A program made the position numbers and the translations under genes. The notes beneath the pieces were generated by a model. It had not been told where the DNA came from. It searched no databases and was given only the letters and a program-made list of their open reading frames with translations. From the IMG/VR virus record IMGVR_UViG_3300042673_001309, positions 1 through 38,223 of that record: a DNA stretch of 38,223 nucleotides. The stretch is one strand, 5' to 3'. Positions 11,934 through 19,931 of the stretch are shown here, piece after piece. Source of the stretch: a virus. Position 1 is the stretch's first letter. Each line of letters opens with the position of its first letter.

Positions 11934-12277
11934 TATTCGCCCTCCGCTAGTGTTGCTCTCAAGTGTTGGATTGATGGGTCTTGGGCTTCGTCTGCCTCAG
12001 CAAGACCGGCCTGTAGCCACTCGATCAAGTCAAGCACCTTTTGGCGTTTTTGCTGAACAAGAAACCCACGCAAATTTTGCCCGTCGCTAATCAAGTGCAA
12101 CGCCTCGATCAAAATGGGCTGAGCGCTGTAGATCGCCGGGCGAACGAAATCAAGCACCGCTTCGGCCCAGTTTTCGTGGTCCCCTGCTTGGTAGGTCTCA
12201 AATTCTACCGCGTCGTACCTAGACTCCACGTCCATTCCGGCCTCGGTAGGCACTACGTATTCGACTCGAACTTTCAC
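11933..12277 (-). CDS. hypothetical protein, 114 aa
   Basis: The first third is strand-like (KVRVEYVVPTEAGMDVESRY) and the rest helical (ENWAEAVLDFVRPAIYS; QKVLDLIEWLQAGLAEADEA). There are no cysteines, membrane segments or recognised motifs. It lies in the early block of small genes, directly downstream of a 70-residue GTG-started gene and two bases from it. Confidence 0.6.
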   Translation of the reverse strand: MKVRVEYVVPTEAGMDVESRYDAVEFETYQAGDHENWAEAVLDFVRPAIYSAQPILIEALHLISDGQNLRGFLVQQKRQKVLDLIEWLQAGLAEADEAQDPSIQHLRATLAEGE

Positions 12278-12279
12278 GA

Positions 12280-12492
12280 TTAATCCCTCTCAGTTAGTGT
12301 TGGTTGCTGTGCTTCAAGCCGCTGCCGAAGTAGCTTGCAGTAGATCGCAAGTGCGTTGGCATGGCTTTCGATTTTTAGCAACCAGAAAATATCAACTTCC
12401 TTGCCAATGGGAAAAGCCCAGTCCCAATTCTCATCGATCGCCTGTCCGGCTCGCCGGATGTCGTCGATCAATTCTTCGTTCGTTTTTTTCAC
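12280..12492 (-). CDS. hypothetical helical protein, 70 aa, GTG start
   Basis: This small helical protein reads KKTNEELIDDIRRAGQAIDE, then NWDWAFPIGKEVDIFWLLKI and ALAIYCKLLRQRLEAQ. The GTG at 12492 is preferred: it overlaps the upstream TGA in a GTGA junction and has AAGG eight bases upstream. A longer frame from 12681 would duplicate the coding space of the zinc-ribbon gene. Role unknown. Confidence 0.65.
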   Translation of the reverse strand: MKKTNEELIDDIRRAGQAIDENWDWAFPIGKEVDIFWLLKIESHANALAIYCKLLRQRLEAQQPTLTERD

Positions 12493-12698
12493 GAATAATC
12501 CCTTTCGGTTAAGTGTAATTTCGCCAGCGTCCCGCGTGCCCAATTGGCTAGCGTCGATGGGTTGTTTCGTGCCTCTGCTGTCTTGGCCTTCGCCTGTCGG
12601 CAGGCTCGGCATTGAGTGTCTAGCCCGTCGCGAGTCCGGTTGTATTTGCGGAACTCGCAGAGGGGCTTGGTAGTCTGACATTTGGTGCAGGGTTTCAT
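12489..12698 (-). CDS. small zinc-ribbon protein, 69 aa
   Basis: It begins MKPCTKCQTTKPLCEFRKYN, then DGLDTQCRACRQAKAKT: two CxxC knuckles (residues 4-7 and about 27-30) spaced like many phage zinc ribbons, some of which are HNH-nuclease leftovers. No HNH catalytic His-Asn follows, so nuclease activity is not supported. The start at 12698 falls four bases after the upstream stop. Confidence 0.7.
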   Translation of the reverse strand: MKPCTKCQTTKPLCEFRKYNRTRDGLDTQCRACRQAKAKTAEARNNPSTLANWARGTLAKLHLTERDYS

Positions 12699-12702
12699 GG
12701 GG

Positions 12703-13077
12703 CTAGCCCAAGACCAATTCGATTTCGTCTGCGATCGCTTGGCGTGCCTTGGCAAGCTGCCTAGCGATTTCCTCGACCGAATCGCCCACAACGATATCCG
12801 CTGCATTTTCGCAAGCCCTGGCCCCTGCCTTGTGATTGCTTACACGGACCTTGACCGATATGGTCCAATCGTCATTATCGTGCCAAAGGTCGAAATACAT
12901 CGAGCCCATCGAGCCGTGTTCCCAAGTGACCGAATCGACGCCCTCGAAAGACTCAAGAGCCGCTTGCACCGCCTCGGCCAGTTGATCCGTTGCGTCCTGG
13001 ACTTGCCTTGTGCAAATCGGCAAGTGTCCGACCGCGTCCCAGGCTCCGAGCGTTGCGTGAATCATCTCTGCGTTCAT
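12703..13077 (-). CDS. hypothetical protein, 124 aa
   Basis: I do not recognise this protein. A helical N-terminus (NAEMIHATLGAWDAVGHLPI; DQLAEAVQAALESFEGVDSV) is followed by strands (GSMYFDLWHDNDDWTISVKV) and a final helix (VEEIARQLAKARQAIADEIE). The ATG at 13077 carries the 20-base leader repeat with GGAG, shared with the gene at 13148-13378; a longer frame from 13344 would overlap that gene. Confidence 0.65.
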   Translation of the reverse strand: MNAEMIHATLGAWDAVGHLPICTRQVQDATDQLAEAVQAALESFEGVDSVTWEHGSMGSMYFDLWHDNDDWTISVKVRVSNHKAGARACENAADIVVGDSVEEIARQLAKARQAIADEIELVLG

Positions 13078-13089
13078 CGTATCGTCTCC
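13070..13089 (-). repeat. 20-base gene-start repeat, copy 1
   Basis: The sequence gcgttcatcgtatcgtctcc is identical to 13371-13390. In the transcript it holds GGAG, a spacer, ATG and the codons for Asn and the start of the next. It marks a duplicated start cassette. Confidence 0.8.
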
Positions 13090-13101
13090 AAAAAAGTGTG
13101 A

Positions 13102-13123
13102 GTAAAAAGACCCCGAAGGGTTT
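13102..13123 (-). terminator. possible intrinsic terminator or attenuator
   Basis: In the transcript ACCC-TTCG-GGGT forms a short stem with a C(UUCG)G tetraloop (13110-13121), followed by C and five T residues (13104-13108). It sits between the first early gene and the second, about 25 bases before the next start, so it may lower downstream expression. The stem has only four pairs. Confidence 0.4.
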
Positions 13124-13147
13124 CGCCGTTGGTGGCTGGTCAGTGGG

Positions 13148-13378
13148 CTAGCGTGCTGGCCTTGGATACCAAGAGCCTGCGACTTCGTGCAATCGCAGCA
13201 ACTCGCTAGAATCGTACTGCCCGAGGACTTTTGGCGAAAAACACATCTTAAAAAGCATTGCGTTTTTGATCTCGTCCGACAAGTAGGCGAAAGCATTGCC
13301 GTTGATTGCCTCGAATGACTTGGCAACAATCGCCACCGTCTCAACTGCCCAGTCTGCTTGCGTTGCTATTGCGTTCAT
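13148..13378 (-). CDS. first early gene, hypothetical, 76 aa
   Basis: This small helical protein reads MNAIATQADWAVETVAIVAK, then SFEAINGNAFAYLSDEIKNA and SSELLRLHEVAGSW. No named family. It is the first gene after the predicted early promoter, and its start carries the same 20-base ribosome-binding leader as the next gene. Host-takeover roles are common for such genes, but nothing in the sequence shows one. Confidence 0.65.
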   Translation of the reverse strand: MNAIATQADWAVETVAIVAKSFEAINGNAFAYLSDEIKNAMLFKMCFSPKVLGQYDSSELLRLHEVAGSWYPRPAR

Positions 13379-13390
13379 CGTATCGTCTCC
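13371..13390 (-). repeat. 20-base gene-start repeat, copy 2
   Basis: This is an exact copy of 13070-13089, covering the ribosome binding site and start codon of the first early gene. Together the two copies could act as a recombination site that deletes or swaps the gene between them. Confidence 0.8.
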
Positions 13391-13428
13391 GGTTAGTGGT
13401 TTGCGTCAGCGACTTGCTGTACGTGTGT

Positions 13429-13458
13429 ATATTAATCGACCGGCCAAACAAAGGTCAA
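13429..13458 (-). promoter_or_regulatory. predicted sigma70-type early promoter
   Basis: On the minus strand a -35 box TTGACC (13453-13458) is followed after 18 bases by TAATAT (13429-13434). It lies in the 174-base gap between the last late gene and the first early gene. Nearby inverted repeats fit operator sites: aaggt/acctt (13451-13464) overlaps the -35, cgata/tatcg lies near 13468-13481, and ttcgtt/aacgaa at 13497-13513. The rest of the gap holds no gene. Planctomycete promoter consensus may differ. Confidence 0.5.
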
Positions 13459-13496
13459 CACCTTTACCGATAAAGATATCGAAGTTTCCCAAAATA

Positions 13497-13513
13497 TTCG
13501 TTTCGCCAACGAA
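13497..13513. promoter_or_regulatory. inverted repeat, candidate operator upstream of early promoter
   Basis: A perfect six-base inverted repeat, ttcgtt and aacgaa with a five-base gap, is centred about 50 bases upstream of the -35 box. With the smaller inverted repeats at 13451-13464 and 13468-13481 it makes this the most regulator-like gap in the window. No repressor gene is identified here. Confidence 0.35.
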
Positions 13514-13552
13514 AACGCAGGGAAAAAGATCGTGGTTTTTTTGGCTAGGTGG

Positions 13553-13870
13553 CTAGGAACGCCCGAAACCACGCGCCAAAAGCACCCTGGCAAGGTCGCT
13601 TGCGATTTCCGTCACCGCCTCTTCGGACAGGTCTGGCATTGCTGCGTGCAAGCATTCGTGAAGCGTTGTGTCCAGGTCTTGCCCCTCGTCTAGCCCTGAG
13701 CGGATGCCGATCGTTCTAGGCTGGCCTCGATCGCCTTCGAGGTCGCAATAGCCAAATTCGTCCGGCCTTGTGTCGTCGCGGATAGTCCAGGTTTGTTTGC
13801 GGATTATGGCCTTCACTATTTCGCCCTCTGCGAATCGTACCGAACGCAACCATTTTTCCAGTCCCACCAA
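13553..13870 (-). CDS. HExxH zinc-metallopeptidase-like protein, 105 aa
   Basis: The motif TTLHECLHAAMPDLSEEAVT (His71, Glu72, His75, with Glu83, Glu84 or Glu88 as third ligand) is that of small zinc metallopeptidase domains related to ImmA/IrrE or SprT in phages. The N-terminal 60 residues are strand-rich (VKAIIRKQTWTIRDDTRPDE). As the last gene of the late run it may process or modify a virion protein, or be inactive. It overlaps the phosphoesterase gene by 55 bases. Confidence 0.65.
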   Translation of the reverse strand: MVGLEKWLRSVRFAEGEIVKAIIRKQTWTIRDDTRPDEFGYCDLEGDRGQPRTIGIRSGLDEGQDLDTTLHECLHAAMPDLSEEAVTEIASDLARVLLARGFGRS

Positions 13871-14694
13871 AATTTAAGCCACGCCGAGCCGATATTCTTC
13901 GGGCCTAGCATCTTCTCAACTTCCCAACCGCCGTCGCCATCGCCCCATGCATCCTTGTATCCTGGAACTCGGATATGCAGCTGTTCATCATGGTAGATGC
14001 CGCCGTAGATCGTGATCCGTTGCCGCCTGATCGGCATTTGCCATTCGTCGTGAGTGTGCCCCGTCAATACGATATTTGCATCGGGGGTAAATACAGCAAG
14101 GCGATTGGTCTGGATTGTCCCCCGCGTCACTGGCCCGCCGCCGCCCGTCCCGTGATAGTGGTGAAGCATTACCGTGTCTTTAATCGCTTTGGCACCTGAT
14201 TGGCCCCCATCCTTAAACCGGAAGATAACCCAACCGCCGTATCCGCTAGCCTCAGCGATACCGCCGCGATGCCTTAAACGCGATGCCAATCTATCCGTCA
14301 GGTCCGTCTCATGGGCCTTGGTCATTGCTGTCTCATGGTTGCCCCTGCCAAGTACCGCTAGGTGGCTTTTGAACGGCTCATAAAAGTCTGCCGCTGTCTC
14401 GACAAGCAAATCGAAATAGTTGCTCCCCTGATGCTCTGGCCTGAGTGCTGATTTATCTGCCCGCTTATCCCAACGCCCTTGCATCGCGCAAAACAAATCG
14501 CCGTTGTCAATGATGGGGGCATCGTAATCAAGGGCCTCTTGCAAGTGCTGCCGCTCTAGGTCTTGGTCGCACTTCGGGTTATCGTGGTGAACATCCGACC
14601 GGAGCAAAACCCATTGCTCCCAGTCTTTGTTTCTGCTTAGGTCGATCGTTATTTCATGGACGTTGTTCGAGATTTGTTTTAACTTCCAAGCCAT
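13816..14694 (-). CDS. calcineurin-like metallophosphoesterase
   Basis: This 292-residue protein has a complete metal site: SDVHHDNP (Asp34, His36), DNGDLF (Asp66), LGRGNHET (Asn119, His120), MLHHYHG (His178) and LTGHTHDEW (His213, His215). The family cleaves phosphodiesters or phosphomonoesters with two metal ions; substrates vary widely. The start is the ATG at 14694 with GGAGG seven bases upstream; a frame from 14790 lacks this. It is found in late regions of many phages of environmental bacteria with unknown purpose. It overlaps the upstream Erv-like gene by 41 bases. Confidence 0.85.
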   Translation of the reverse strand: MAWKLKQISNNVHEITIDLSRNKDWEQWVLLRSDVHHDNPKCDQDLERQHLQEALDYDAPIIDNGDLFCAMQGRWDKRADKSALRPEHQGSNYFDLLVETAADFYEPFKSHLAVLGRGNHETAMTKAHETDLTDRLASRLRHRGGIAEASGYGGWVIFRFKDGGQSGAKAIKDTVMLHHYHGTGGGGPVTRGTIQTNRLAVFTPDANIVLTGHTHDEWQMPIRRQRITIYGGIYHDEQLHIRVPGYKDAWGDGDGGWEVEKMLGPKNIGSAWLKFWWDWKNGCVRYDSQRAK

Positions 14695-15058
14695 CTGATT
14701 TCCTCCAGATTTTATAGGCTTCGTCGATCGTGATTTCAGGCTTGCCAAGCTTCGCGTTGACTGCGTTGTGCAGCCGAACGCCCCAGGCAAAGAATGCTTC
14801 GGGGGATGAGAAGTCGGGGGGATTAGCCGCTTTCCATTCGGCGTAGAATCGTTTGCAAGAGCAACCGTATTGGGGGATGAGCAGTTCCCATTCGGTTAGC
14901 TGCTCGATGGTTTTTATGCTGCCATCGTGCAATAGGATCCAAGGGTTAGGCTTTCGCTCAATCACCACGCCACTAATCGTTATCCTTGGCTCTGACCTTG
15001 GTCTTGTCCCTATTGTCGACGATAGATTAAAACCTTTTAGCGTGTCCCTTGGAAACAT
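14654..15058 (-). CDS. small protein with Erv/Alr-like sequence, possible thiol oxidase relative
   Basis: This protein has 134 residues. The C-terminal half has YGCSCKRFYAEWKAANP, then SSPEAFFAWGVRLHNAVNAK and LGKPEITIDEAYKIW. The FF.W....HN.VN.KLGKP pattern is the central feature of the Erv1/Alr sulfhydryl-oxidase helical bundle. The usual CxxC is CxC here (residues about 76-78), so oxidase activity is doubtful. The first half is strand-rich (PRITISGVVIERKPNPWILL). The ATG at 15058 overlaps the stop of the 37-cysteine protein by one base (TAATG), a link that suggests joint work on that protein (inference). It could also be a minor tail protein. Confidence 0.5.
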   Translation of the reverse strand: MFPRDTLKGFNLSSTIGTRPRSEPRITISGVVIERKPNPWILLHDGSIKTIEQLTEWELLIPQYGCSCKRFYAEWKAANPPDFSSPEAFFAWGVRLHNAVNAKLGKPEITIDEAYKIWRKSDGLEVKTNLEQRP

Positions 15059-16452
15059 TAGACAAGCTCCAGCGTGACAGTTGGAAGCGACAAGCAAAAC
15101 GCCCCGGCAGAGTAATCAGTCCTGACGTGATCGCATTCGTAATCAACGATCTTTCGCCCGCAGAACTGCCCTAGGTACTGGCAGTTTGTCTCGATCGAAA
15201 AGCCGTTGTCGATATAGCTAACGCAGCAATTCGGTACAGTGCAAAGGCCTGGAGGGGGTGTACTCCCGTCGCAGTCTGCGCCCGCTACGTTTCCAGGATT
15301 CACGTAGTCAACATCGAGAGCGTTGCACATACTACCGCCTTCGAGTCCGTTGCCCAATGGGTTGGCTGTGTAGTCGTAAGCATCCTTAACGAATCGATCT
15401 ACGCCTAGCGTAGTTCCTTCGCATTCTGGCTCTGGCGAATAGCACCCAGATTCCGCGACTCTGGTAAAACAGGTAGATGTAAAAGGAGCGGGTTCGTACA
15501 TTCCGTTTGCTTGAACCTCAAAGCACTTTAGCTCTCCGGTATCTTCGTCTAGCCACAATGGACCCCCATCTAAGAACAAATTACAAACCGACAAGTAGCC
15601 GAACTCAACTTCGTCGTACAAAGGTACATTGCCAAAGCAATTGCTGCCGCCGATATTTAGCCCGCAAGGTACTTGGGAAATGCCGCAATTAACTTTCCCG
15701 TCGCAACACGAAAACGGTACGCCATCATCGGCAGTGATCTCGATTTCTCCCGTCGGCAATTCATCGAAGAATTTAGCCCGCGTGATTTCGACCGTACTTA
15801 GTTCGGTGTATTGAATTGCATCATCCGGGCAAGTGTCCGTATCTTCGCCGAACTCAGTAGACCAGCTAGCGGAGATGGAGCAATCGCCCGGGCGAAAAAC
15901 ACCTGTGCAAGACTGGGCTGATACCGAGTGGTCTATCTGTGGGCTCATCCCCTCTTCGACGATAAATTCATAGGTTGCCGCTATGTAGTATTTGCAAGTC
16001 GGCTCTTCGTCCCCGTCGCACTTTATAAGCGTCTTTCCTATCGTAATCTTGATCGCGTTTAGTGTTCGCTTCGTGCCAAAAAACCGCCTTGCCGTAGCCG
16101 TCCCTGAGTTAGATTTCGATTGAACCAGGGTGCATTCGCAGCACCCCTCCGGCTCGGGGTCTGTAGTCGTCAGAAATGCGTTTTCTTTTTGGTAGTAGTT
16201 TACCGTAAATGAATTGGTAACAACCCTTTTAGCCCAAAGGCTACAGCTTTCGGAAACCGGCTGGCACTGCAACAAAAACCTCCCCTCGAAACAGCAATCT
16301 GTTTCACTCGGGTTGATTCCAAATTGAGGGTAAACCGGGTCGCCTGGACTGCCGTTGCAGTTTTCGTAAGGGGTTTTGAGTTTGACGCCGCTGAAAGGTA
16401 TTTCAGCACCTGTCAAGCAACATGGGCAACCGCACTTACCGAAGCATCCCAT
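15058..16452 (-). CDS. cysteine-rich virion (distal tail) protein, 464 aa, 37 Cys
   Basis: It starts MGCFGKCGCPCCLTG and keeps cysteines throughout (TDCC, EGCCEC, SCCDGKVNCG, VPNCCVS), 37 in my count, about 8% of residues, against a few in other tail proteins here. The sequence is strand-rich with no catalytic motif and no signal peptide. Its place two genes after the tape measure fits a distal tail or fibre protein. Such a density means either many disulfides formed in the mature virion or metal binding; disulfides are favoured since CxxC knuckles are not regularly arranged. Low lysine and frequent Gly/Asp/Asn fit an extracellular structural protein. Confidence 0.7.
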   Translation of the reverse strand: MGCFGKCGCPCCLTGAEIPFSGVKLKTPYENCNGSPGDPVYPQFGINPSETDCCFEGRFLLQCQPVSESCSLWAKRVVTNSFTVNYYQKENAFLTTTDPEPEGCCECTLVQSKSNSGTATARRFFGTKRTLNAIKITIGKTLIKCDGDEEPTCKYYIAATYEFIVEEGMSPQIDHSVSAQSCTGVFRPGDCSISASWSTEFGEDTDTCPDDAIQYTELSTVEITRAKFFDELPTGEIEITADDGVPFSCCDGKVNCGISQVPCGLNIGGSNCFGNVPLYDEVEFGYLSVCNLFLDGGPLWLDEDTGELKCFEVQANGMYEPAPFTSTCFTRVAESGCYSPEPECEGTTLGVDRFVKDAYDYTANPLGNGLEGGSMCNALDVDYVNPGNVAGADCDGSTPPPGLCTVPNCCVSYIDNGFSIETNCQYLGQFCGRKIVDYECDHVRTDYSAGAFCLSLPTVTLELV

Positions 16453-16788
16453 TTAGCAAATCTCCACGGCTAGCCAACGATTACCAACCCGAAAGCAAAT
16501 CAAACTAGCCCCGTTTGGTATCGCCGATCCAGCGTTCAAAACCTCGATGTCTGACCCGAACAAATTTGACAATACCCTAGCATCCGAAATCTGCTTTGCC
16601 GATGCCGTCCCTACGCCCAACGTGGTTCCCGCCCTAGCCGTGATCGCCGACGTAGCCACAGCCACAAGGATATCGGCAGTTGATACCAAATCCGAACTAA
16701 TAGAGCCGCTTGGCTTCGTCGCTCCGATCATGCCAAGCAAGGCCTGGCTGTCGGCATTGTTAAAAGCGTAAAGCGTTGTATCGGCCAT
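16453..16788 (-). CDS. putative virion protein, 111 aa
   Basis: This small protein of alanine, serine and threonine-rich sequence (STADILVAVATSAITARAGT, TLGVGTASAKQI) ends in strand-rich GASLICFRVGNRWLAVEIC. Such composition is common in phage tail accessory proteins. It lies between a distal tail protein and the cysteine-rich protein, with no gap. Function unknown. Confidence 0.6.
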   Translation of the reverse strand: MADTTLYAFNNADSQALLGMIGATKPSGSISSDLVSTADILVAVATSAITARAGTTLGVGTASAKQISDARVLSNLFGSDIEVLNAGSAIPNGASLICFRVGNRWLAVEIC

Positions 16789-16789
16789 T

Positions 16790-17662
16790 CTAGGAAGTCC
16801 TGATTATGGTGGAGAATTCGACTTCCTTTTTGCACCGAAAAACCAACTCGGCTGGATTCGCCGCTTTTGCCCCTGATCCGTTTAAGGCCCCTATCATTGG
16901 GAAGTGCTTAGTATCGTCCATGTATCGCACTTTATTGCCACCGTCGAGATAAAACGGCCCAATGTCGGCCCGCTTCTCATCGTGCGTGTCAGGGTCATAG
17001 GTGACCTTGTATTTGGCTCTCCACGCTGCATAGCCCGCATATGAGCCTAATTCGGCCTCTTGAACCTCCAGGAGTAGGGTTCTAGCCGCAAACGTCTGGC
17101 CGAGAGCCGTGAATGCCGTTGTGTTTACAATGTCGTTTCGGTCGAGGAAGTCTTTTAGCTTTAGCCCTGGGTCGTCGAACTGCACGAAAGAGAACTGGCA
17201 AAAACTCGATGTATCGGTTAGCGGTTGGTCGAAAGGCGTACCCGCTGAATTGACCGGGTATTTAGATGGGCTTGATCGATCCTTGGCTAGAACCTTTTCT
17301 TTCGTCACAAACGAATCGATTTTGAAAATCGGTATCCACGTTGCCGGGTCTGGATTGGATTCGCTGTTCTGTTTTTGTTCTTCCGTCCCGGTTTGGAATC
17401 GAGCCGTGACATTCCAGTAAAGAGCGTGCTTTTCCTCTCGATCGCAGTCCACGCTATCGCAAATCAAGCCTAGTGGCCCGTAGAGCAATCCGGCCCGAGG
17501 GAGTCCAGGCGTATCATAGAGGATGCTTTGGCGGTTGGATGTAACTTGATCGGTCTTTACCCGGTAGTTCCAAGTTTCGCCGAGGATGAGTTGAAAGCCT
17601 TGGCCCTTGCGAGCAAAACCTGAACCCTTGCGAAGTTCCGCGCCGACCAATTCGTTAGACAT
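16790..17662 (-). CDS. distal tail protein, putative, 290 aa
   Basis: This protein is encoded directly after the tape measure (the stop and start overlap by one base), the place of distal tail proteins in siphoviruses. It is strand-rich: KGQGFQLILGETWNYRVKTD; HALYWNVTARFQTGTEEQKQ; AELVFRCKKEVEFSTI. No clear family match by eye. It is expected to bind the end of the tail tube; this rests on order alone. Confidence 0.6.
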   Translation of the reverse strand: MSNELVGAELRKGSGFARKGQGFQLILGETWNYRVKTDQVTSNRQSILYDTPGLPRAGLLYGPLGLICDSVDCDREEKHALYWNVTARFQTGTEEQKQNSESNPDPATWIPIFKIDSFVTKEKVLAKDRSSPSKYPVNSAGTPFDQPLTDTSSFCQFSFVQFDDPGLKLKDFLDRNDIVNTTAFTALGQTFAARTLLLEVQEAELGSYAGYAAWRAKYKVTYDPDTHDEKRADIGPFYLDGGNKVRYMDDTKHFPMIGALNGSGAKAANPAELVFRCKKEVEFSTIIRTS

Positions 17663-19929
17663 TACCTTGCCCTCGCTACTTGCTGCTGAGTCTCTGCTAA
17701 TCGGTTAGCCTTTTGCGCTTCGAGCAATAGCGAATCCTGCCATTTCTTCCGCTCTGCTTTTTCGGCTGCGTCGGTTCGCTGAGACAAGAGGAACGCTGCC
17801 GCCTCTTTGGATCCGGCTTTGAGGGCAGGGGCGATGTTTTTGGCAATGTCAACCGCCGGGTCGGATAGCTTTTGCTGGACCTGAGCCTGCTTGGCAATGT
17901 TCGCCTGCCCCATCGATCCGGCTTGCTGCTCAGGCGTCAACTGAGCAAACAAAGCCCGTAACCTTTGGATTTCCGCTGTAGCCTTTTGCTTGTCGCTCAT
18001 CATTTCTTTTTCGATCGCTGCCGATTCGCTCATCGCGTCTTTGCGTTGCCTCTCCGCGTCCACTAGCTTTTTCATGTTGTCGAAACGCTCGATGTCTTGC
18101 TGCTTGTACCCGTCGCGGGCCTGCTTTTGCCGCCTTGCTTCATCGTCGCCTAGTGTGAGCTTGTCGTATTCTTCGCGTAACTTGGATAGGTCGCCAAAAG
18201 TCTTTTTTTGGAATTCGATATCAGACTTGAGCGTGTTCACTCGAAGATTTTCGGCCCTGGTTCGCTCCATTTCAGCTTCGGCCAGTCGCTTTGATTGCTC
18301 GACTTGCTCGGCTTTCTTTTTGGCTATTTCGCCCTCTTGGTTGGCCGCCCTAATCAACGCCGCTTCCCGGTCTAGTTCCGCGTCTTTGATTTCTTGGCTC
18401 TTGTCTAGCGTCGCATTGAGGCCATCCATCACCGCGCCGACAAGGCCCGAAGTTAGGTCCAGATTACGAACTGACTTGGACGCACTCTCGATGCCCGTAC
18501 CGATCCCGGCAAAAAGCGAAGCGTAAGCATCCGAGGCTAGCTTGATGTTGAATCCAACAATACCACGTTCGCCGCCGCCCTCGCCTCCAATGCCCTCCCG
18601 AAGCATTCCAGTAACTTGCTTGAGCATCGGCATCAAGTCGGTTCCAAGGCTGATCGCCGCCGCTTTGATTTCGCTTTCCATCTTGGCGAACTGGCCCGAC
18701 ATAGATTGAGACAGCCGCTCATTCATGCCGTAAAACAACCCGCCTTCCGACGTGGCCGTCTGGAATGCCCTGGCCACCATCTCAGCGGATATCTGCCCGT
18801 CCTCCATCCGCTTCTTTAGCTCGACCATGCTGATACCAGTGGTCCGGCTGATCTCCTGCAGCGGATTGAACCCGCTGTTGATCATTTGCAAGACTTCTTG
18901 CCCCATCAATCGGCCCGCTGCTTGGGTCTGACCGAATGCCAACGAAAGGCTTTGGAACTTGTCGCGATTGCCAAGGCTGATCGCTGCTAGCCGCTCAAGG
19001 TGCTGAGATACCCGCGTCGATTCAACGCCGAACTGCATCAACGTCTGCCCGGCCCTGGCGAATTCGCCGTAATTCAAAGGGCTTTCAACGTCGAGAAGCT
19101 TGAATTCTCTCAGGAGCGTATTGGCCCTGGATGCCGAGCCCGTCATAACCTCGAAAGCGATCGCGTTATTCTCTAGTTCCGTCGCAAGCAAAACGGATTT
19201 CTTGATTGCCTGAAACCCTGCCGCAATGCCGATGTATTGGTTCGCAATCATCTGTAGCGATCGCATTGACGACGCTTGAGAATTCATCGCCAGGGATTGC
19301 TTGTTTGCCGCCGCCGTTGCTGCTTCGGTTTCCCTTGCGAATCTCTTATTGGCGTCTGCTACCCAGTTGGCGTAATTGGCCGCCTCTTTTTCCGCTTGAG
19401 CTAGCTTGCGGTTCGCCTCTGCCGCTCGATCGGCATAGATCGCCGCTACGCCATGTTTCTTGGCTAGAGCATCCACCGCCGCGTTGTACGTGTTCGCGTC
19501 AAGTTTTCCCGCTTGGTATTGCTTGTCCAGGAATGCAACGTCTTGGGCCATCCGTTGAAATGGCGTGTGGCTTGCCTCGATGATCCTTTCAAGCCTTGCC
19601 GCGCTGTCGGCTAGAGCCTTTTTCGCTTCTGCCGTCCTGATTGCTTGGTCCGCTAGCTTTTTTTCGGCTTGTAGCTGCTCTTCCATTTTGTAGGTAAGAA
19701 CGCCGAATTTTTTGGCTAAGAACTCTTCGCTTTGGGCGAACTGCTCGGCACTAATCGCACCCTCTTTGAAAGCCCTGTCCATGAGCTTCATCTGCTCATG
19801 GAACTTATCGAGAGGCGTTTCAGATTGCTTAAGAATCGACGTAATGCTGCGAAGTTCGCCTCGCATGAACTCGCCGCCGTCGGCATTCATCCCGATTCGG
19901 ATATTCGCTACGTTAATCGTTTGCGCCAT
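17662..19929 (-). CDS. tail tape measure protein, 755 aa
   Basis: The longest late gene. Residues 1-225 are coiled helices rich in Ala, Glu and Lys (QLQAEKKLADQAIRTAEAKK; YADRAAEANRKLAQAEKEA). Residues about 240-430 carry the conserved tape-measure block (NAIAFEVMTGSASRANTLLR, QTLMQFGVESTRVSQHLERL, LAFGQTQAAGRLMGQEVLQM, MSGQFAKMESEI). A second long coiled region (KKKAEQVEQSKRLAEAEMER) ends the protein. It sets the tail length; by the common estimate of 1.5 angstrom per residue this is roughly 110 nm. It follows the chaperone frameshift cassette by two bases. Confidence 0.9.
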   Translation of the reverse strand: MAQTINVANIRIGMNADGGEFMRGELRSITSILKQSETPLDKFHEQMKLMDRAFKEGAISAEQFAQSEEFLAKKFGVLTYKMEEQLQAEKKLADQAIRTAEAKKALADSAARLERIIEASHTPFQRMAQDVAFLDKQYQAGKLDANTYNAAVDALAKKHGVAAIYADRAAEANRKLAQAEKEAANYANWVADANKRFARETEAATAAANKQSLAMNSQASSMRSLQMIANQYIGIAAGFQAIKKSVLLATELENNAIAFEVMTGSASRANTLLREFKLLDVESPLNYGEFARAGQTLMQFGVESTRVSQHLERLAAISLGNRDKFQSLSLAFGQTQAAGRLMGQEVLQMINSGFNPLQEISRTTGISMVELKKRMEDGQISAEMVARAFQTATSEGGLFYGMNERLSQSMSGQFAKMESEIKAAAISLGTDLMPMLKQVTGMLREGIGGEGGGERGIVGFNIKLASDAYASLFAGIGTGIESASKSVRNLDLTSGLVGAVMDGLNATLDKSQEIKDAELDREAALIRAANQEGEIAKKKAEQVEQSKRLAEAEMERTRAENLRVNTLKSDIEFQKKTFGDLSKLREEYDKLTLGDDEARRQKQARDGYKQQDIERFDNMKKLVDAERQRKDAMSESAAIEKEMMSDKQKATAEIQRLRALFAQLTPEQQAGSMGQANIAKQAQVQQKLSDPAVDIAKNIAPALKAGSKEAAAFLLSQRTDAAEKAERKKWQDSLLLEAQKANRLAETQQQVARAR

Positions 19930-19931
19930 AG

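Noticed and set aside
12489-12698. HNH nuclease
   Set aside because: It has the two CxxC pairs but none of the His and Asn residues of the HNH core.
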